A stretch of DNA of 64,000 nucleotides from Tatumella punctata (GTDB taxonomy: Bacteria; Pseudomonadota; Gammaproteobacteria; Enterobacterales; Enterobacteriaceae), in assembly GCF_039523735.1 (NCBI RefSeq), contig NZ_BAAAFW010000025.1, forward strand, positions 120,788 to 184,787, given 5' to 3'. The notes beneath the pieces were generated by a model that searched no databases, had not been told where the DNA came from, and was given only the letters and a program-made list of their open reading frames with translations. A program made the translations under genes and the position numbers. Positions 8,805 through 17,721 of the stretch are shown here, piece after piece. Every line of letters begins with the position of its first letter. Position 1 is the first letter of the stretch.

Positions 8805-10057
8805 GTTTTGACACCATTTCTGTTGTGGGCCTTGGCTATATCGGCCTGCCTACAGCAGCGATTTTTGCCTCCGGGAAAAAAAACGTTATTGGCGTTGATG
8901 TGAATCCCCATGCGGTGGATACCATTAATCGCGGAGAAATCCATATAGCCGAACCTCATCTGGCACAGGTGGTCAGAGACGCCGTAAAAGACGGTTATTT
9001 ACGGGCGTCCCTGACACCGCAGCCAGCCGATGCATTTCTGATTGCAGTGCCGACTCCTTTCCGTGAGGGGCACCAGCCTGACTTACGTTATGTCCGTGCG
9101 GCCGCAGAATCGGTTGCAGCGGTACTCCGACAGGGTGACCTGGTGATTCTGGAGTCCACGTCCCCGGTCGGCACTACCGGACAGCTGGCAGACTGGCTGG
9201 CCGCACTTCGGCCTGACCTGACATTTCCGCACCAGGGACCGCAACCCGATATTCATATTGCGTATTGTCCGGAACGGGTATTACCGGGAAAAATTATGGC
9301 GGAGCTGGTGGACAATGACAGGGTGATTGGCGGTATGACCCCCGGCTGTGCAGCCAGAGCAAGTGAGCTCTACCGGCTCTTTTTGCGGGGTGACTGTGTT
9401 GAAACCGACGACCGTACCGCCGAAATGTGTAAGCTGACCGAAAACAGTTTCCGTGATGTGAATATCGCGTTTGCCAATGAATTATCAATGATTTGTGACC
9501 AGCAACAGATTAATGTCTGGCAACTGATTGCATTGGCGAACCGTCATCCGCGGGTAAATATACTGCAACCCGGGCCGGGTGTCGGAGGGCACTGTATTGC
9601 CGTCGATCCGTGGTTTATCGTGGCGCAGAACCCCCTGCACAGTCAGCTGATCCGTACCGCCCGGCAAGTTAATGACGCCAAACCGGACTGGGTACTGAGT
9701 CAGGTAAAACAGCAGCTGGCTGACTGTCTGAATAGCACTTCACAACGGGCAGCCGACATCACCATTGCCTGTTTCGGACTGGCGTTTAAAGCCGATGTTG
9801 ATGACTTGCGTGAAAGCCCGGCATTACAGGTGGTCAGGATGATCAGCGAGTGGCATCAGGGGCCGCTACTGGCAGTTGAACCGAATATTACCGGCTTACC
9901 GGCATCACTGAGCGCAGTGACGCTGACCGACAGTGATACGGCGCTGCAGCAGGCCGATATTCTGGTGATGCTGGTTGATCATCAGCCATTCAAAGGGATT
10001 GATAAACAGCAGCTGGCCGGGCGGCGTATTGTCGATACCCGCGGTCTCTGGACTTAG
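8801..10057 (+). CDS. wecC: UDP-N-acetyl-D-mannosamine dehydrogenase
   Basis: A 418-residue NAD-dependent dehydrogenase that oxidises UDP-ManNAc to UDP-ManNAcA, the second ECA sugar donor. It shows the Rossmann motif VVGLGYIGLPTA (residues ~8-19), TSPVGTTG, the substrate segment KLTENSFRDVNIAFANEL, the catalytic-Cys motif GPGVGGHCIAVDPWF and CFGLAFKADVDDLRESPA. The ATG at 8801 overlaps the wecB stop as ATGA. The next gene is wecD; rffG and rffH, which normally follow, are absent. Confidence 0.97.
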   Translation: MSFDTISVVGLGYIGLPTAAIFASGKKNVIGVDVNPHAVDTINRGEIHIAEPHLAQVVRDAVKDGYLRASLTPQPADAFLIAVPTPFREGHQPDLRYVRAAAESVAAVLRQGDLVILESTSPVGTTGQLADWLAALRPDLTFPHQGPQPDIHIAYCPERVLPGKIMAELVDNDRVIGGMTPGCAARASELYRLFLRGDCVETDDRTAEMCKLTENSFRDVNIAFANELSMICDQQQINVWQLIALANRHPRVNILQPGPGVGGHCIAVDPWFIVAQNPLHSQLIRTARQVNDAKPDWVLSQVKQQLADCLNSTSQRAADITIACFGLAFKADVDDLRESPALQVVRMISEWHQGPLLAVEPNITGLPASLSAVTLTDSDTALQQADILVMLVDHQPFKGIDKQQLAGRRIVDTRGLWT

Positions 10058-10103
10058 ACCGGCATGGCCGGTACCCGCGGATATAATCATTTCGGAGGTG
10101 TGG

Positions 10104-10811
10104 ATGCAACTCACTGGCAGTATTGTCCCGCTCGAATGGGAATCTGCATTTTTTGGTTACCCTGTCGGCCAGTTCATCCCGGGCGGTGATCAGTGGTTTC
10201 AGCCAGCGCTGGCTGAACACTATCGTTTATTACAGACCAGGATAGCCGCAGACGACTATCAGGCACTTACCGTTGCCGGACAACTGGGATTTCAGCTGGC
10301 GGAAGGTGAAGCCGTTCTGGTTCTGGACCTGCAGCACACGGAACGTCAGCCCGGCATCCGTATTGCGCGGCAATCCCTGATCCCCGAATTACGGCAGGCT
10401 GCGTGCGACGCATTTCAGCACAGCCGCTTCCGTGCCCCCTGGTTTGCCGACGCAGACGGCCAGCGTTTTTATGCTCAGTGGATAGAAAATGCGGTGACCG
10501 GACAGTTTGATGACCAGTGCCTGATCGCCTGCGGAGATGCCGGAGAACTACAGGGCTTTGTCTCGGTGCGTGAAACCGGTGCAGATGCACGGATTGGGCT
10601 ATTATCCGTATTACCGGCGGCGCGTGGCAAAGGTATCGGGCAGCGGTTACTGTTAGCTGCTGCGGACTGGGCGCGGGTAAGACGCCTGAAACAGCTGCAT
10701 ATCACTACTCAGCTGAGTAATCTGGCTGCAATGCGCTTATATCTGCGCAGCGGTGCCCGGCTGGAACACACAGCCTATTGGTTATACAGGAAAAACAATG
10801 ATCCCCTTTAA
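10104..10811 (+). CDS. wecD: dTDP-fucosamine acetyltransferase WecD
   Basis: A 235-residue GNAT-family protein that acetylates dTDP-4-amino-4,6-dideoxygalactose to dTDP-Fuc4NAc. Diagnostic segments are PLEWESAFFGYPVG at the N-terminus, SRFRAPWF, FYAQWIENAVTGQFDDQCL and the acetyl-CoA motif ARGKGIGQRLL. The ATG at 10104 is chosen because GGAGGTG at 10094-10100 lies just upstream; longer in-frame extension into wecC is not conserved. The 3' end overlaps wecE by 14 bp. Confidence 0.94.
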   Translation: MQLTGSIVPLEWESAFFGYPVGQFIPGGDQWFQPALAEHYRLLQTRIAADDYQALTVAGQLGFQLAEGEAVLVLDLQHTERQPGIRIARQSLIPELRQAACDAFQHSRFRAPWFADADGQRFYAQWIENAVTGQFDDQCLIACGDAGELQGFVSVRETGADARIGLLSVLPAARGKGIGQRLLLAAADWARVRRLKQLHITTQLSNLAAMRLYLRSGARLEHTAYWLYRKNNDPL

Positions 10812-11928
10812 CTCTCCGCCGGTGACAGGCAGTGAAATTGACTATATGCAGTCAGCGATGGCCAGTGGCAAGCTGAGCGGTGACGGAGGCTTTACCCGCC
10901 GCTGTCAGCAATGGATGGAACAGCGTTTTTCCAGCCATAAAGTATTGCTGACTCCCTCCTGTACTGCTTCTCTGGAAATGGCCGCGCTGCTGATCAATAT
11001 CATGCCGGGTGATGAAGTGATTATGCCCAGTTATACCTTTGTCTCGACGGCCAATGCATTTGTATTGCGCGGTGCGACAATCGTATTTGTTGATATCCGC
11101 CCGGATACACTGAATATTGATGAAAGTCTGATAGAAGCCGCCATTACCGAAAAAACCCGTGCAGTCGTGGCAGTGCATTACGCCGGGGTCGCCTGTGAAA
11201 TGGATACCCTTGTGCAGATCTGTGAAAAACACCGTCTGTACCTGATTGAAGATGCGGCTCAGGCGGTGATGTCCTGCTATAAAGGCCGGCCACTGGGGTC
11301 GATAGGCCATATCGGTTGTTTTAGTTTCCACGAAACCAAAAACTATACTGCCGGCGGAGAGGGGGGCGCGACACTGATTAATGATCCGGCACTGGTTGCC
11401 AGAGCTGAAATTATCCGTGAAAAAGGCACTAACCGCAGCCAGTTTTTCCGGGGACAGACGGATAAATACACCTGGCGTGACCTGGGGTCCAGCTATCTGA
11501 TGTCTGATTTACAGGCGGCCTATCTGTGGGCCCAGCTGGAAGTCGCTGATCAGATAAACCAGCGCCGGCTGGCCTTATGGGAACAATATTACACAGCACT
11601 GACGCCGCTGGCGCAGCAGGGCCGGTTATCCCTGCCGGAAGTTCCCGCAGGTTGTACCCATAACGCCCATATGTTTTATATTCGTCTGGCGGATAACCAC
11701 CTGCGCTCGCGGCTGATCGACTGGATGAAAGAAGCTGAAATTCTCGCGGTATTTCACTATATTCCGTTACACAGTTCTCCCGCAGGGCGACAGTTTGGCC
11801 GTTTTCACGGGGAGGACCGTTATACAACGGTTCAGAGCGAACGACTGCTGCGGCTGCCATTGTTTTATAACCTGTCGGATAACAATCAGAAAACGGTTAT
11901 CGGCTCACTGATGAGTTTTCTGCGCTGA
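10798..11928 (+). CDS. wecE: dTDP-4-amino-4,6-dideoxygalactose transaminase
   Basis: A 376-residue PLP-dependent DegT/DnrJ/EryC1 aminotransferase that makes dTDP-Fuc4N from dTDP-4-keto-6-deoxyglucose and glutamate. It has TPSCTASLEMAALL, DEVIMPSYTFVSTANAF, the PLP-binding VEDAAQ-type segment (IEDAAQAVMS) and the lysine motif FSFHETKNYTAGGEGG. The start MIPFNSPP at 10798 matches the family. Its substrate would normally come from RffH and RffG, which are not encoded next door. Confidence 0.97.
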   Translation: MIPFNSPPVTGSEIDYMQSAMASGKLSGDGGFTRRCQQWMEQRFSSHKVLLTPSCTASLEMAALLINIMPGDEVIMPSYTFVSTANAFVLRGATIVFVDIRPDTLNIDESLIEAAITEKTRAVVAVHYAGVACEMDTLVQICEKHRLYLIEDAAQAVMSCYKGRPLGSIGHIGCFSFHETKNYTAGGEGGATLINDPALVARAEIIREKGTNRSQFFRGQTDKYTWRDLGSSYLMSDLQAAYLWAQLEVADQINQRRLALWEQYYTALTPLAQQGRLSLPEVPAGCTHNAHMFYIRLADNHLRSRLIDWMKEAEILAVFHYIPLHSSPAGRQFGRFHGEDRYTTVQSERLLRLPLFYNLSDNNQKTVIGSLMSFLR

Positions 11929-13175
11929 TGTCACTGGCGAAAGCATCTGTCTGGACGTCTTTTTCTACACTGGTGAAAATTCTTTCCGGATTACTGGTGG
12001 TTAAATTTATGGCCGTCAGTTACGGACCCGAAGGGATTGGCCAGGCGGCTAATTTCCGGCAACTGATCACTGTTCTGGGGGTGCTGGCGGGCGCCGGGAT
12101 TTTTAACGGTGTTACCCGTTATGTTGCCGAATATCAGCAACAACCCGAAATGCTCCGTTCACTGACTGCCACTTCGGCAGGGATTGTCCTGGTCTTTTCT
12201 TTATTACTTGCAGCGGTCTTAAGTCTTGCCGCATCCCCTGTCAGCCAGATACTGTTTGGCAGTGATCAGTACCGGCAAGTGATCCGTATTGTGGCATTTC
12301 TGCAAATAGGCATTGCCTGGGCGAATCTGCTACAGGCATATCTGAAAGGATTTCGTAATGCGCGGAGTCATGCGCTGGTGGTGGCTGCCGGCAGTCTGCT
12401 GGGGGTTTTAGGCTATCTGCTGTGCTGGCTGGCGGGAGGTTATAGTGGTGCACTGACGGGGCTGGCGCTGGTACCGGCCATCAGCCTGCTGCCTGCCATC
12501 TGGTTACTGAAATCCGCTACCGGCCTGCAATGGCGCTGGTTTATGCCTCGCTGGCATACCTCACTGGTGTTACGCCTGCTTAAATATACGCTGATGGCGG
12601 TAATGACTGCAGTCACTGTACCGGTCGGCTGGGTGATGATGCGTAATCTGCTGGCAGCACAGTCAGGCTGGCAACAGGTAGGGCTGTGGCAGGGGGTCAG
12701 TGGTATTTCAGATGCGTGGCTGCAATTTATTACCGCGACTTTCAGTGTCTGGTTGTTGCCGACCCTGGCAAAACAGCGCAGTAAACAGGATATCGGGCGT
12801 GAAATTTATCGTGCTCTGCGTTTTGTTCTGCCGGTGGTTGCGGGGGTGGCGATACTGGTCTGGTTACTGCGAGATATTGCTATCTGGTTGTTATTTTCTG
12901 CGAAGTTCGATGCAATGCGGGATCTTTTCGGCTGGCAACTGGCCGGTGATTTTTTTAAAGTCGGTGCCTACGTATTTGGTTACCTGGTTATTGCCAAAGC
13001 ATCTCTCCGTTTTTACCTGCTTACGGAAGTCAGCCAGTTTATTTTGCTGATTGCCAGCTCATACTGGCTGATCCCGTTACACGGTGTCAGCGGTGCGGTG
13101 CAGGCCTATTGTCTTACTTATATGATTTATTTTGCCCTTTGCGCGGGCGTATTTATGTGCTGGTACCGAAAATGA
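11928..13175 (+). CDS. wzxE: ECA lipid III flippase WzxE
   Basis: A 415-residue polytopic MATE/Wzx-type flippase with about twelve hydrophobic segments. It moves the undecaprenyl-linked ECA trisaccharide across the inner membrane. The N-terminus SLAKASVWTSFSTLVKILSGLLVVKF is typical of WzxE (first 20 shown: SLAKASVWTSFSTLVKILSG). The start overlaps the wecE stop (TGATG). It overlaps wecF by ATGA. Confidence 0.95.
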   Translation: MSLAKASVWTSFSTLVKILSGLLVVKFMAVSYGPEGIGQAANFRQLITVLGVLAGAGIFNGVTRYVAEYQQQPEMLRSLTATSAGIVLVFSLLLAAVLSLAASPVSQILFGSDQYRQVIRIVAFLQIGIAWANLLQAYLKGFRNARSHALVVAAGSLLGVLGYLLCWLAGGYSGALTGLALVPAISLLPAIWLLKSATGLQWRWFMPRWHTSLVLRLLKYTLMAVMTAVTVPVGWVMMRNLLAAQSGWQQVGLWQGVSGISDAWLQFITATFSVWLLPTLAKQRSKQDIGREIYRALRFVLPVVAGVAILVWLLRDIAIWLLFSAKFDAMRDLFGWQLAGDFFKVGAYVFGYLVIAKASLRFYLLTEVSQFILLIASSYWLIPLHGVSGAVQAYCLTYMIYFALCAGVFMCWYRK

Positions 13176-14254
13176 CAAGCTTAATCCATCTGCTCGGGTC
13201 TGATATCCCACACCATAACCTGACATTGCTGCGTTTCTTTGACCAGCAACTGTCGGTACAGGTGCCGTCCGCGGCGGCGAGAAAGTTTATGGTTGTCAGC
13301 TGTGACAGCCAGTCGCTGAGCGGATTCAGTCACCTCGAGGTGCAGATATTCCCCGATAAAAAAAGCCTGGCACGGGCTGTGATCCGGCTGGCGAAAAATA
13401 AACAACAACGTTTTTTTTGCCACGGCCAGTTTAATCCCTGGCTCTGGCTGGCGTTATATGGACGCAAAATATCCCGTCATCAGTTGTACTGGCATATCTG
13501 GGGTGCCGATCTGTATGAGGATTCTCATCAGCTCCGTTTCCGGTTGTTTTATGTTGTGCGGCGTATGGCCCGTAAACGGGTTGCCGGTATTCTGGCAACC
13601 CGTGGTGATATTAATTATTTTCGGCAGCGTGTGCCTTCAGTTGCCGCTGCTTTACTGTATTTTCCGGCCAGGATGCCGGTATCTGGCCCGGCAGCCCCCC
13701 CGCTGAACGGCGATCGGCCATTGACGATTCTGGTCGGAAACTCCGGGGATCCGACCAATCGTCATGCTGAAGCGCTGACGGACATTTATCAGCAGTTCGG
13801 CAGTAATGTCAGTGTCATTCTGCCGATGGGCTACCCGGCAGGTAATCAGACGTATATTGAAAAAGTCCGTGCGGTTGCCGAACGCTATTTTACTAGCGGA
13901 CAGGTGACATTGCTGACCGGGACACTGGACTTTGCTGACTATCAGGCCCTGCTGGCGCGTTGTCAGCTGGGCTATTTTATTTTTAAACGTCAGCAGGGAA
14001 TCGGTACCCTCTGTTTACTGATTGAAAAGAATATCCCGTTTGTTATCAGCCGGGATAATCCATTCTGGCAGGATCTTGCCGAACAGAAACTCCCTGTATT
14101 ATTTCGCGGAGACAAGCTGGACCCGGACACCATCAATGAGGCCAGACGGCAGCTGATAAGCTGCGATAAGCAGCAGATCGCCTTTCTTTCTCCCGGCTAT
14201 CTGGCGGGCTGGTGTGAGATATTACAACGGCTTGAAGAAGGGAAAGCACTATGA
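13172..14254 (+). CDS. wecF: TDP-Fuc4NAc:lipid II transferase WecF
   Basis: A 360-residue glycosyltransferase that adds Fuc4NAc to lipid II to complete the ECA trisaccharide. Family segments are IHLLGSDIPHHN at the N-terminus, RFFCHGQFNPWLWLAL, YWHIWGADLYED, ILVGNSGDPTNRH and GYFIFKRQQGIGTLCLL. The ATG at 13172 overlaps the wzxE stop (ATGA) and gives the expected length. It overlaps wzyE by ATGA at 14251. Confidence 0.95.
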   Translation: MTSLIHLLGSDIPHHNLTLLRFFDQQLSVQVPSAAARKFMVVSCDSQSLSGFSHLEVQIFPDKKSLARAVIRLAKNKQQRFFCHGQFNPWLWLALYGRKISRHQLYWHIWGADLYEDSHQLRFRLFYVVRRMARKRVAGILATRGDINYFRQRVPSVAAALLYFPARMPVSGPAAPPLNGDRPLTILVGNSGDPTNRHAEALTDIYQQFGSNVSVILPMGYPAGNQTYIEKVRAVAERYFTSGQVTLLTGTLDFADYQALLARCQLGYFIFKRQQGIGTLCLLIEKNIPFVISRDNPFWQDLAEQKLPVLFRGDKLDPDTINEARRQLISCDKQQIAFLSPGYLAGWCEILQRLEEGKAL

Positions 14255-15609
14255 GCTTATTACAGTTTTCAGGGCTGTCGGTGGTTTACCTCTGCTGCCT
14301 GACATTTGTACTGGTACTGGCGGGAAAAGAGTTTCGTCGTGAACGGTTTAATTTTCACCTGTTTTTCTCTTTATTGTTTCTGCTGACCTTTTACTTTGGT
14401 TTTCCTCTGACAGCACTGCTGGTCTTCTGTTTTGATACGCCGGTAGTGGCACCCGAATATTTGTTACAGGCGCTGCTATCGGCCACCCTGTTTTATGGTG
14501 TTTATTATCTTGCTTATAAAGTCAGGATACGCCGTCCTGAGGTGACACCGGCGGCACCCTTGCTGCAGATGAACAGGGTGGAAACCCTGATTTTCTGTGG
14601 TTTACTGGCACTGATTGCTATCGGTACGGTGACTGTTTTTTTTATGCATAACGGTTTCCTGTTGTTCAGGCTCAGTGCTTATAACCAGATATTTTCCCGA
14701 CAGGTGTCCGGTGTGGCACTGAAACGGTTCTTCTACTTTTTTATACCGGCGATGCTGATTATCTATTTTCTGCGGCCGACCCGGCAACGCTGGTTAATGT
14801 TTCTGGTATGTACGGTCAGCTTCGGATTACTGACATATCTTATTGTCGGGGGCACCCGGGCGAATATTATTATCGCCTTTGCTTTGTTTCTGTTTATCGG
14901 TATCACCCGTGGCTGGATTAGCCTGACGATGCTGGTCTCCGCCGGGGTATTGTCGGTGGCGGGGATGTTCTGGCTGGCTTTGAAACGTTATAACCTGCAT
15001 GTTTCCGGAGAGGAAGCTTTCCATACTTTTCTTTATCTGACCCGCGATACTTTTTCGCCCTGGGAAAACCTGGCATTGCTCCTCAGCCAGTATCACCGGA
15101 TTGAATTTCAGGGGCTTGCGCCGATGTGGCGGGATTTTTATGTTTTTATCCCTGGCTGGCTGTGGCATGACCGCCCGGCAGAGATACTGAACAGCGCTAA
15201 TTACTTTACTCGTGATGTGTTGCATAACCATTCAGGACTGGCGATTTCACCGACCCTGATTGGATCACTGGTGGTGATGGGGGGCGGCTGGTTGCTGATG
15301 CCGGGGGCTATTGTGGTGGGGTTTATTATCAAGGCCTTCGACTTTATCTACCGGCGTGCTTTGCAGGAAACTAACCGTTACAGCGCTGCAGTACTGCAGA
15401 GTTTTTGTTTCGGGGCTATTTTCAATATGATCGTGCTGGCCCGGGAGGGTCTGGATGCCTTCGGGTCGAGAATCGTATTCTTTGGTGTCATTTTCCTGTT
15501 TTGCCTCGCGATGGCCAAAATAGTCTTTCGATTGCTGGACAGTCACGGGCTTATCCGTCAGCGCAACAGGCAGGGCAGTGATCGGTTTTTCAGCATTGAA
15601 GATGTATAA
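14251..15609 (+). CDS. wzyE: ECA polymerase WzyE
   Basis: A 452-residue integral membrane protein with about eleven hydrophobic segments that polymerises ECA repeat units in the periplasm. The length is close to E. coli WzyE (450). Segments such as LIVGGTRANIIIAFALFLFI and YVFIPGWLWHDRP fit the family. It starts within the wecF stop codon. Confidence 0.94.
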   Translation: MSLLQFSGLSVVYLCCLTFVLVLAGKEFRRERFNFHLFFSLLFLLTFYFGFPLTALLVFCFDTPVVAPEYLLQALLSATLFYGVYYLAYKVRIRRPEVTPAAPLLQMNRVETLIFCGLLALIAIGTVTVFFMHNGFLLFRLSAYNQIFSRQVSGVALKRFFYFFIPAMLIIYFLRPTRQRWLMFLVCTVSFGLLTYLIVGGTRANIIIAFALFLFIGITRGWISLTMLVSAGVLSVAGMFWLALKRYNLHVSGEEAFHTFLYLTRDTFSPWENLALLLSQYHRIEFQGLAPMWRDFYVFIPGWLWHDRPAEILNSANYFTRDVLHNHSGLAISPTLIGSLVVMGGGWLLMPGAIVVGFIIKAFDFIYRRALQETNRYSAAVLQSFCFGAIFNMIVLAREGLDAFGSRIVFFGVIFLFCLAMAKIVFRLLDSHGLIRQRNRQGSDRFFSIEDV

Positions 15610-15627
15610 CAGCAGGACAGTAAGGTA

Positions 15628-16368
15628 ATGAGTAAATACCCGGAGTTCCCGCCTTACCGGATCAGGGGCATACCACTTTATGGTTTTAGTTCGATAGCCC
15701 GGTTCGCTGATTTTCTGATACCGGCACAGCATCCACGTTACGGCATGCTGGTAGCGATTAATGCGGAGAAGGTACTGAGCGCCGAAAAAGACCCGCAATT
15801 ACGTCAGATACTGTCTGAGGCGGCATTTAACTATGCTGATGGGATCAGTATTGTCCGGTCTGTACGGAAAAAATATCCCGGCAGCACAATCAGCCGGATA
15901 GCCGGAGTGGATCTCTGGCAGGTGCTGATGCAAAGAGCCGCTGAGCAAGGCGTTCCGGTATTTCTGGTGGGAGGTAAATCAGAGGTGCTGCAACAGACCT
16001 GCGACAAATTACGTCGTCACTGGCCGATCCGGATTGCAGGTCAGCAGGATGGCTATTTTTCTGAGCAGCAAACGGCGGCAGTAATACAGGCAATTGCTGA
16101 CAGTGGTGCAGGCATTGTGACCGTGGCGATGGGATCACCCCGTCAGGAACTGTTTATCAGACGCTGCCAGGCTGTTTATCCTGAGGCGCTGTATATGGGG
16201 GTCGGCGGTACCTATGATGTTTTCAGTGGTATTGTGAAGCGTGCTCCTGTTATCTGGCAGAAGCTGGGGCTGGAATGGTTATACCGTCTGATTAAACAGC
16301 CTTCGCGCTGGCGGCGGCAACTGCAGCTTTTACGCTATCAAAAATATCACTGGCGGGGTGAACTCTAG
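15628..16368 (+). CDS. wecG: UDP-ManNAcA transferase WecG
   Basis: A 246-residue WecG/TagA/CpsF-family glycosyltransferase that adds ManNAcA to lipid I to form ECA lipid II. It has the family segments NAEKVLSAEKD, NYADGISIV (catalytic Asp region), FLVGGKSEVL and VAMGSPRQELFI, and a C-terminal GLEWLYRL segment followed by basic residues. The length equals E. coli WecG. Last gene of the ECA operon, 18 bp after wzyE. Confidence 0.96.
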   Translation: MSKYPEFPPYRIRGIPLYGFSSIARFADFLIPAQHPRYGMLVAINAEKVLSAEKDPQLRQILSEAAFNYADGISIVRSVRKKYPGSTISRIAGVDLWQVLMQRAAEQGVPVFLVGGKSEVLQQTCDKLRRHWPIRIAGQQDGYFSEQQTAAVIQAIADSGAGIVTVAMGSPRQELFIRRCQAVYPEALYMGVGGTYDVFSGIVKRAPVIWQKLGLEWLYRLIKQPSRWRRQLQLLRYQKYHWRGEL

Positions 16369-16467
16369 AATAGCCTGCGATAATGGCACAAAATATGCGC
16401 CTAATGCTGAATATTCAGACAAAACGCACAAACGATAAGCAAATAAATAATTTTATTAAAAAAGCAC

Positions 16468-16496
16468 TAGACAGGATCAGCTCAACCCCGTAATAT
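16468..16496 (+). promoter_or_regulatory. Promoter of the argX-hisR-leuT-proM tRNA operon
   Basis: TAGACA (16468-16473) and TAATAT (16491-16496) are separated by 17 bp. An A/T-rich tract upstream (16440-16463) resembles an UP element, and the GC-rich bases after the -10 resemble a stringent-control discriminator. It lies 21 bp before the first tRNA. Confidence 0.75.
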
Positions 16497-16517
16497 CCGC
16501 ATCCGCAACGGCGCTAA

Positions 16518-16594
<77 letters not shown>

Positions 16595-16680
16595 TTTTTG
16601 GTTGGCGTAAGAGCTGCGGTTATTTACCGCGAGAGTAGTAAAGGTGTTTTTAGCATCGTTGTAAGAAGTAAGAAAGATAT

Positions 16681-16757
16681 GGTGGCTATAGCTCAGTTGG
16701 TAGAGCCCTGGATTGTGATTCCAGTTGTCGTGGGTTCGAGTCCCATTAGCCACCCCA
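16681..16757 (+). tRNA. hisR: tRNA-His (anticodon GTG)
   Basis: A 77-nt tRNA counting the G at position -1, which pairs with C73. The anticodon stem-loop carries GTG and CCA is encoded. Nearly identical to E. coli hisR. Confidence 0.98.
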
Positions 16758-16772
16758 TTTTTTGCTGGTTAT

Positions 16773-16859
16773 GCGAAGGTGGCGGAATTGGTAGACGCGC
16801 TAGCTTCAGGTGTTAGTGTCTTAACGGACGTGAGGGTTCAAGTCCCTCTCTTCGCACCA
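16773..16859 (+). tRNA. leuT: tRNA-Leu (anticodon CAG)
   Basis: An 87-nt class II tRNA with a long variable arm (TGTCTTAACGGACG), anticodon CAG and encoded CCA. Confidence 0.98.
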
Positions 16860-16893
16860 GGCAAAAAACAGAGGTAAGCAGTAAGCAGTATTT

Positions 16894-16970
16894 CGGCGAG
16901 TAGCGCAGCTTGGTAGCGCAACTGGTTTGGGACCAGTGGGTCGGAGGTTCGAATCCTCTCTCGCCGACCA
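16894..16970 (+). tRNA. proM: tRNA-Pro (anticodon TGG)
   Basis: A 77-nt tRNA beginning CGGCGAGTAGCGCAG, with anticodon TGG in the loop TTTGGGA and encoded CCA. Its last 19 nt recur 146 bp downstream within an 82-bp direct repeat. Confidence 0.98.
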
Positions 16971-17033
16971 TTTTCAAAGAAACCCGCTTTTAGCGGGTTT
17001 TTTTACGTCTGCAGTAAAAGAGGATGGGAACCT
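16952..17033 (+). repeat. Direct repeat copy 1: tRNA-Pro 3' end plus terminator
   Basis: This 82-bp segment holds the last 19 nt of tRNA-Pro, the terminator and ~29 bp beyond. It recurs at 17098-17179 with two mismatches (17012 C/T, 17027 G/A). Homology starts exactly 19 nt from the tRNA end. Confidence 0.93.
16980..17004 (+). terminator. Terminator of the tRNA operon (first copy)
   Basis: AAACCCGC pairs with GCGGGTTT around TTTTA and is followed by a T-run. Canonical intrinsic terminator just after tRNA-Pro. Confidence 0.92.
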
Positions 17034-17097
17034 TCGAAGGAGGTTTGCGCCGAGCGCAGCGAGACAACGTTGCGTAAGCAACGGCCCGCAGGGGAAT
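17034..17097 (+). other. Spacer between tRNA-3'-end repeats, with GNRA hairpin
   Basis: The 64-bp spacer contains CGTTGC-GTAA-GCAACG (17068-17083), a perfect six-pair stem closed by a GNRA-type tetraloop. No coding sequence is visible. With the following repeat it forms a 146-bp unit resembling the tRNA-derived rtT repeats downstream of E. coli tyrT. Confidence 0.6.
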
Positions 17098-17179
17098 AAT
17101 CCTCTCTCGCCGACCATTTTCAAAGAAACCCGCTTTTAGCGGGTTTTTTTACGTCTGTAGTAAAAGAGGATGAGAACCT
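17098..17179 (+). repeat. Direct repeat copy 2: truncated tRNA-Pro 3' end plus terminator
   Basis: The second copy begins with the 19-nt tRNA 3' fragment AATCCTCTCTCGCCGACCA and carries the same terminator hairpin. The remainder of the tRNA is absent, so it cannot encode a functional tRNA. Confidence 0.93.
17126..17150 (+). terminator. Second copy of the tRNA-operon terminator
   Basis: Same AAACCCGC/GCGGGTTT stem and T-run as at 16980-17004. It would stop any read-through from the first terminator. Confidence 0.88.
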
Positions 17180-17721
17180 CCGGGTGAGGAAAGACCAGAG
17201 GGCGCTGGTCTTTGGATCTGCGCCTGGTGCGTAGCCTTTTACCTCCGGATTACGGTTCCCGGCATAAACGTCCGGCTCTGAGCATCTTCCTTCCGCCATC
17301 AGTGGCGGAGTTTCAGCAGCCGCACTGCGGCGGACGGGTTAAGGCCCGGGGGCGCGGGCCTTAACAATCCACGCCTTCGCGCAGTCCTCGCTGTTCCTTC
17401 GCTTATCGCTCCGTCTTTCCGGACCGCACGGATTCGCCGTCCATGGCTCAGCCGTGCTATCGCCGGCGTCCTGCCGGCTCCTCCGGGCCGTCACTCTGCG
17501 CTCAGCGCTGCGGATAGCGCGTGGTCACACCGCCGCGTTAATCACTCATTATTCATCAGATACTTTCATTGCTGAAAATTATCCATAGCTATAGCCAATG
17601 CAGGTTACCGGAGGCGGCATCCGGGCCGCTGAGTGAATGAGTGTGACCAGGGCGAGCCGCAGGGAAGCGGCGAGAGGCCGTGTTGAGCAGGAGCGAATCG
17701 CGGCCGGTCCGTCAAGGTCAC
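17180..17721. other. Non-coding block with strong hairpins
   Basis: No convincing gene is present in these 542 bp. Three perfect inverted repeats stand out: AAAGACCAG/CTGGTCTTT (17190-17213), CCGCCA/TGGCGG (17292-17307), and an 11-pair stem with arms 17338-17348 and 17355-17365. The rest is GC-rich and lacks ribosome sites. I do not recognise the sequence; it could be a decayed element or structured RNA. Confidence 0.5.

Noticed and set aside
17098..17179. Second tRNA-Pro gene
   Set aside because: Only the last 19 nt of the tRNA are present; no D-arm, anticodon arm or 5' acceptor strand.
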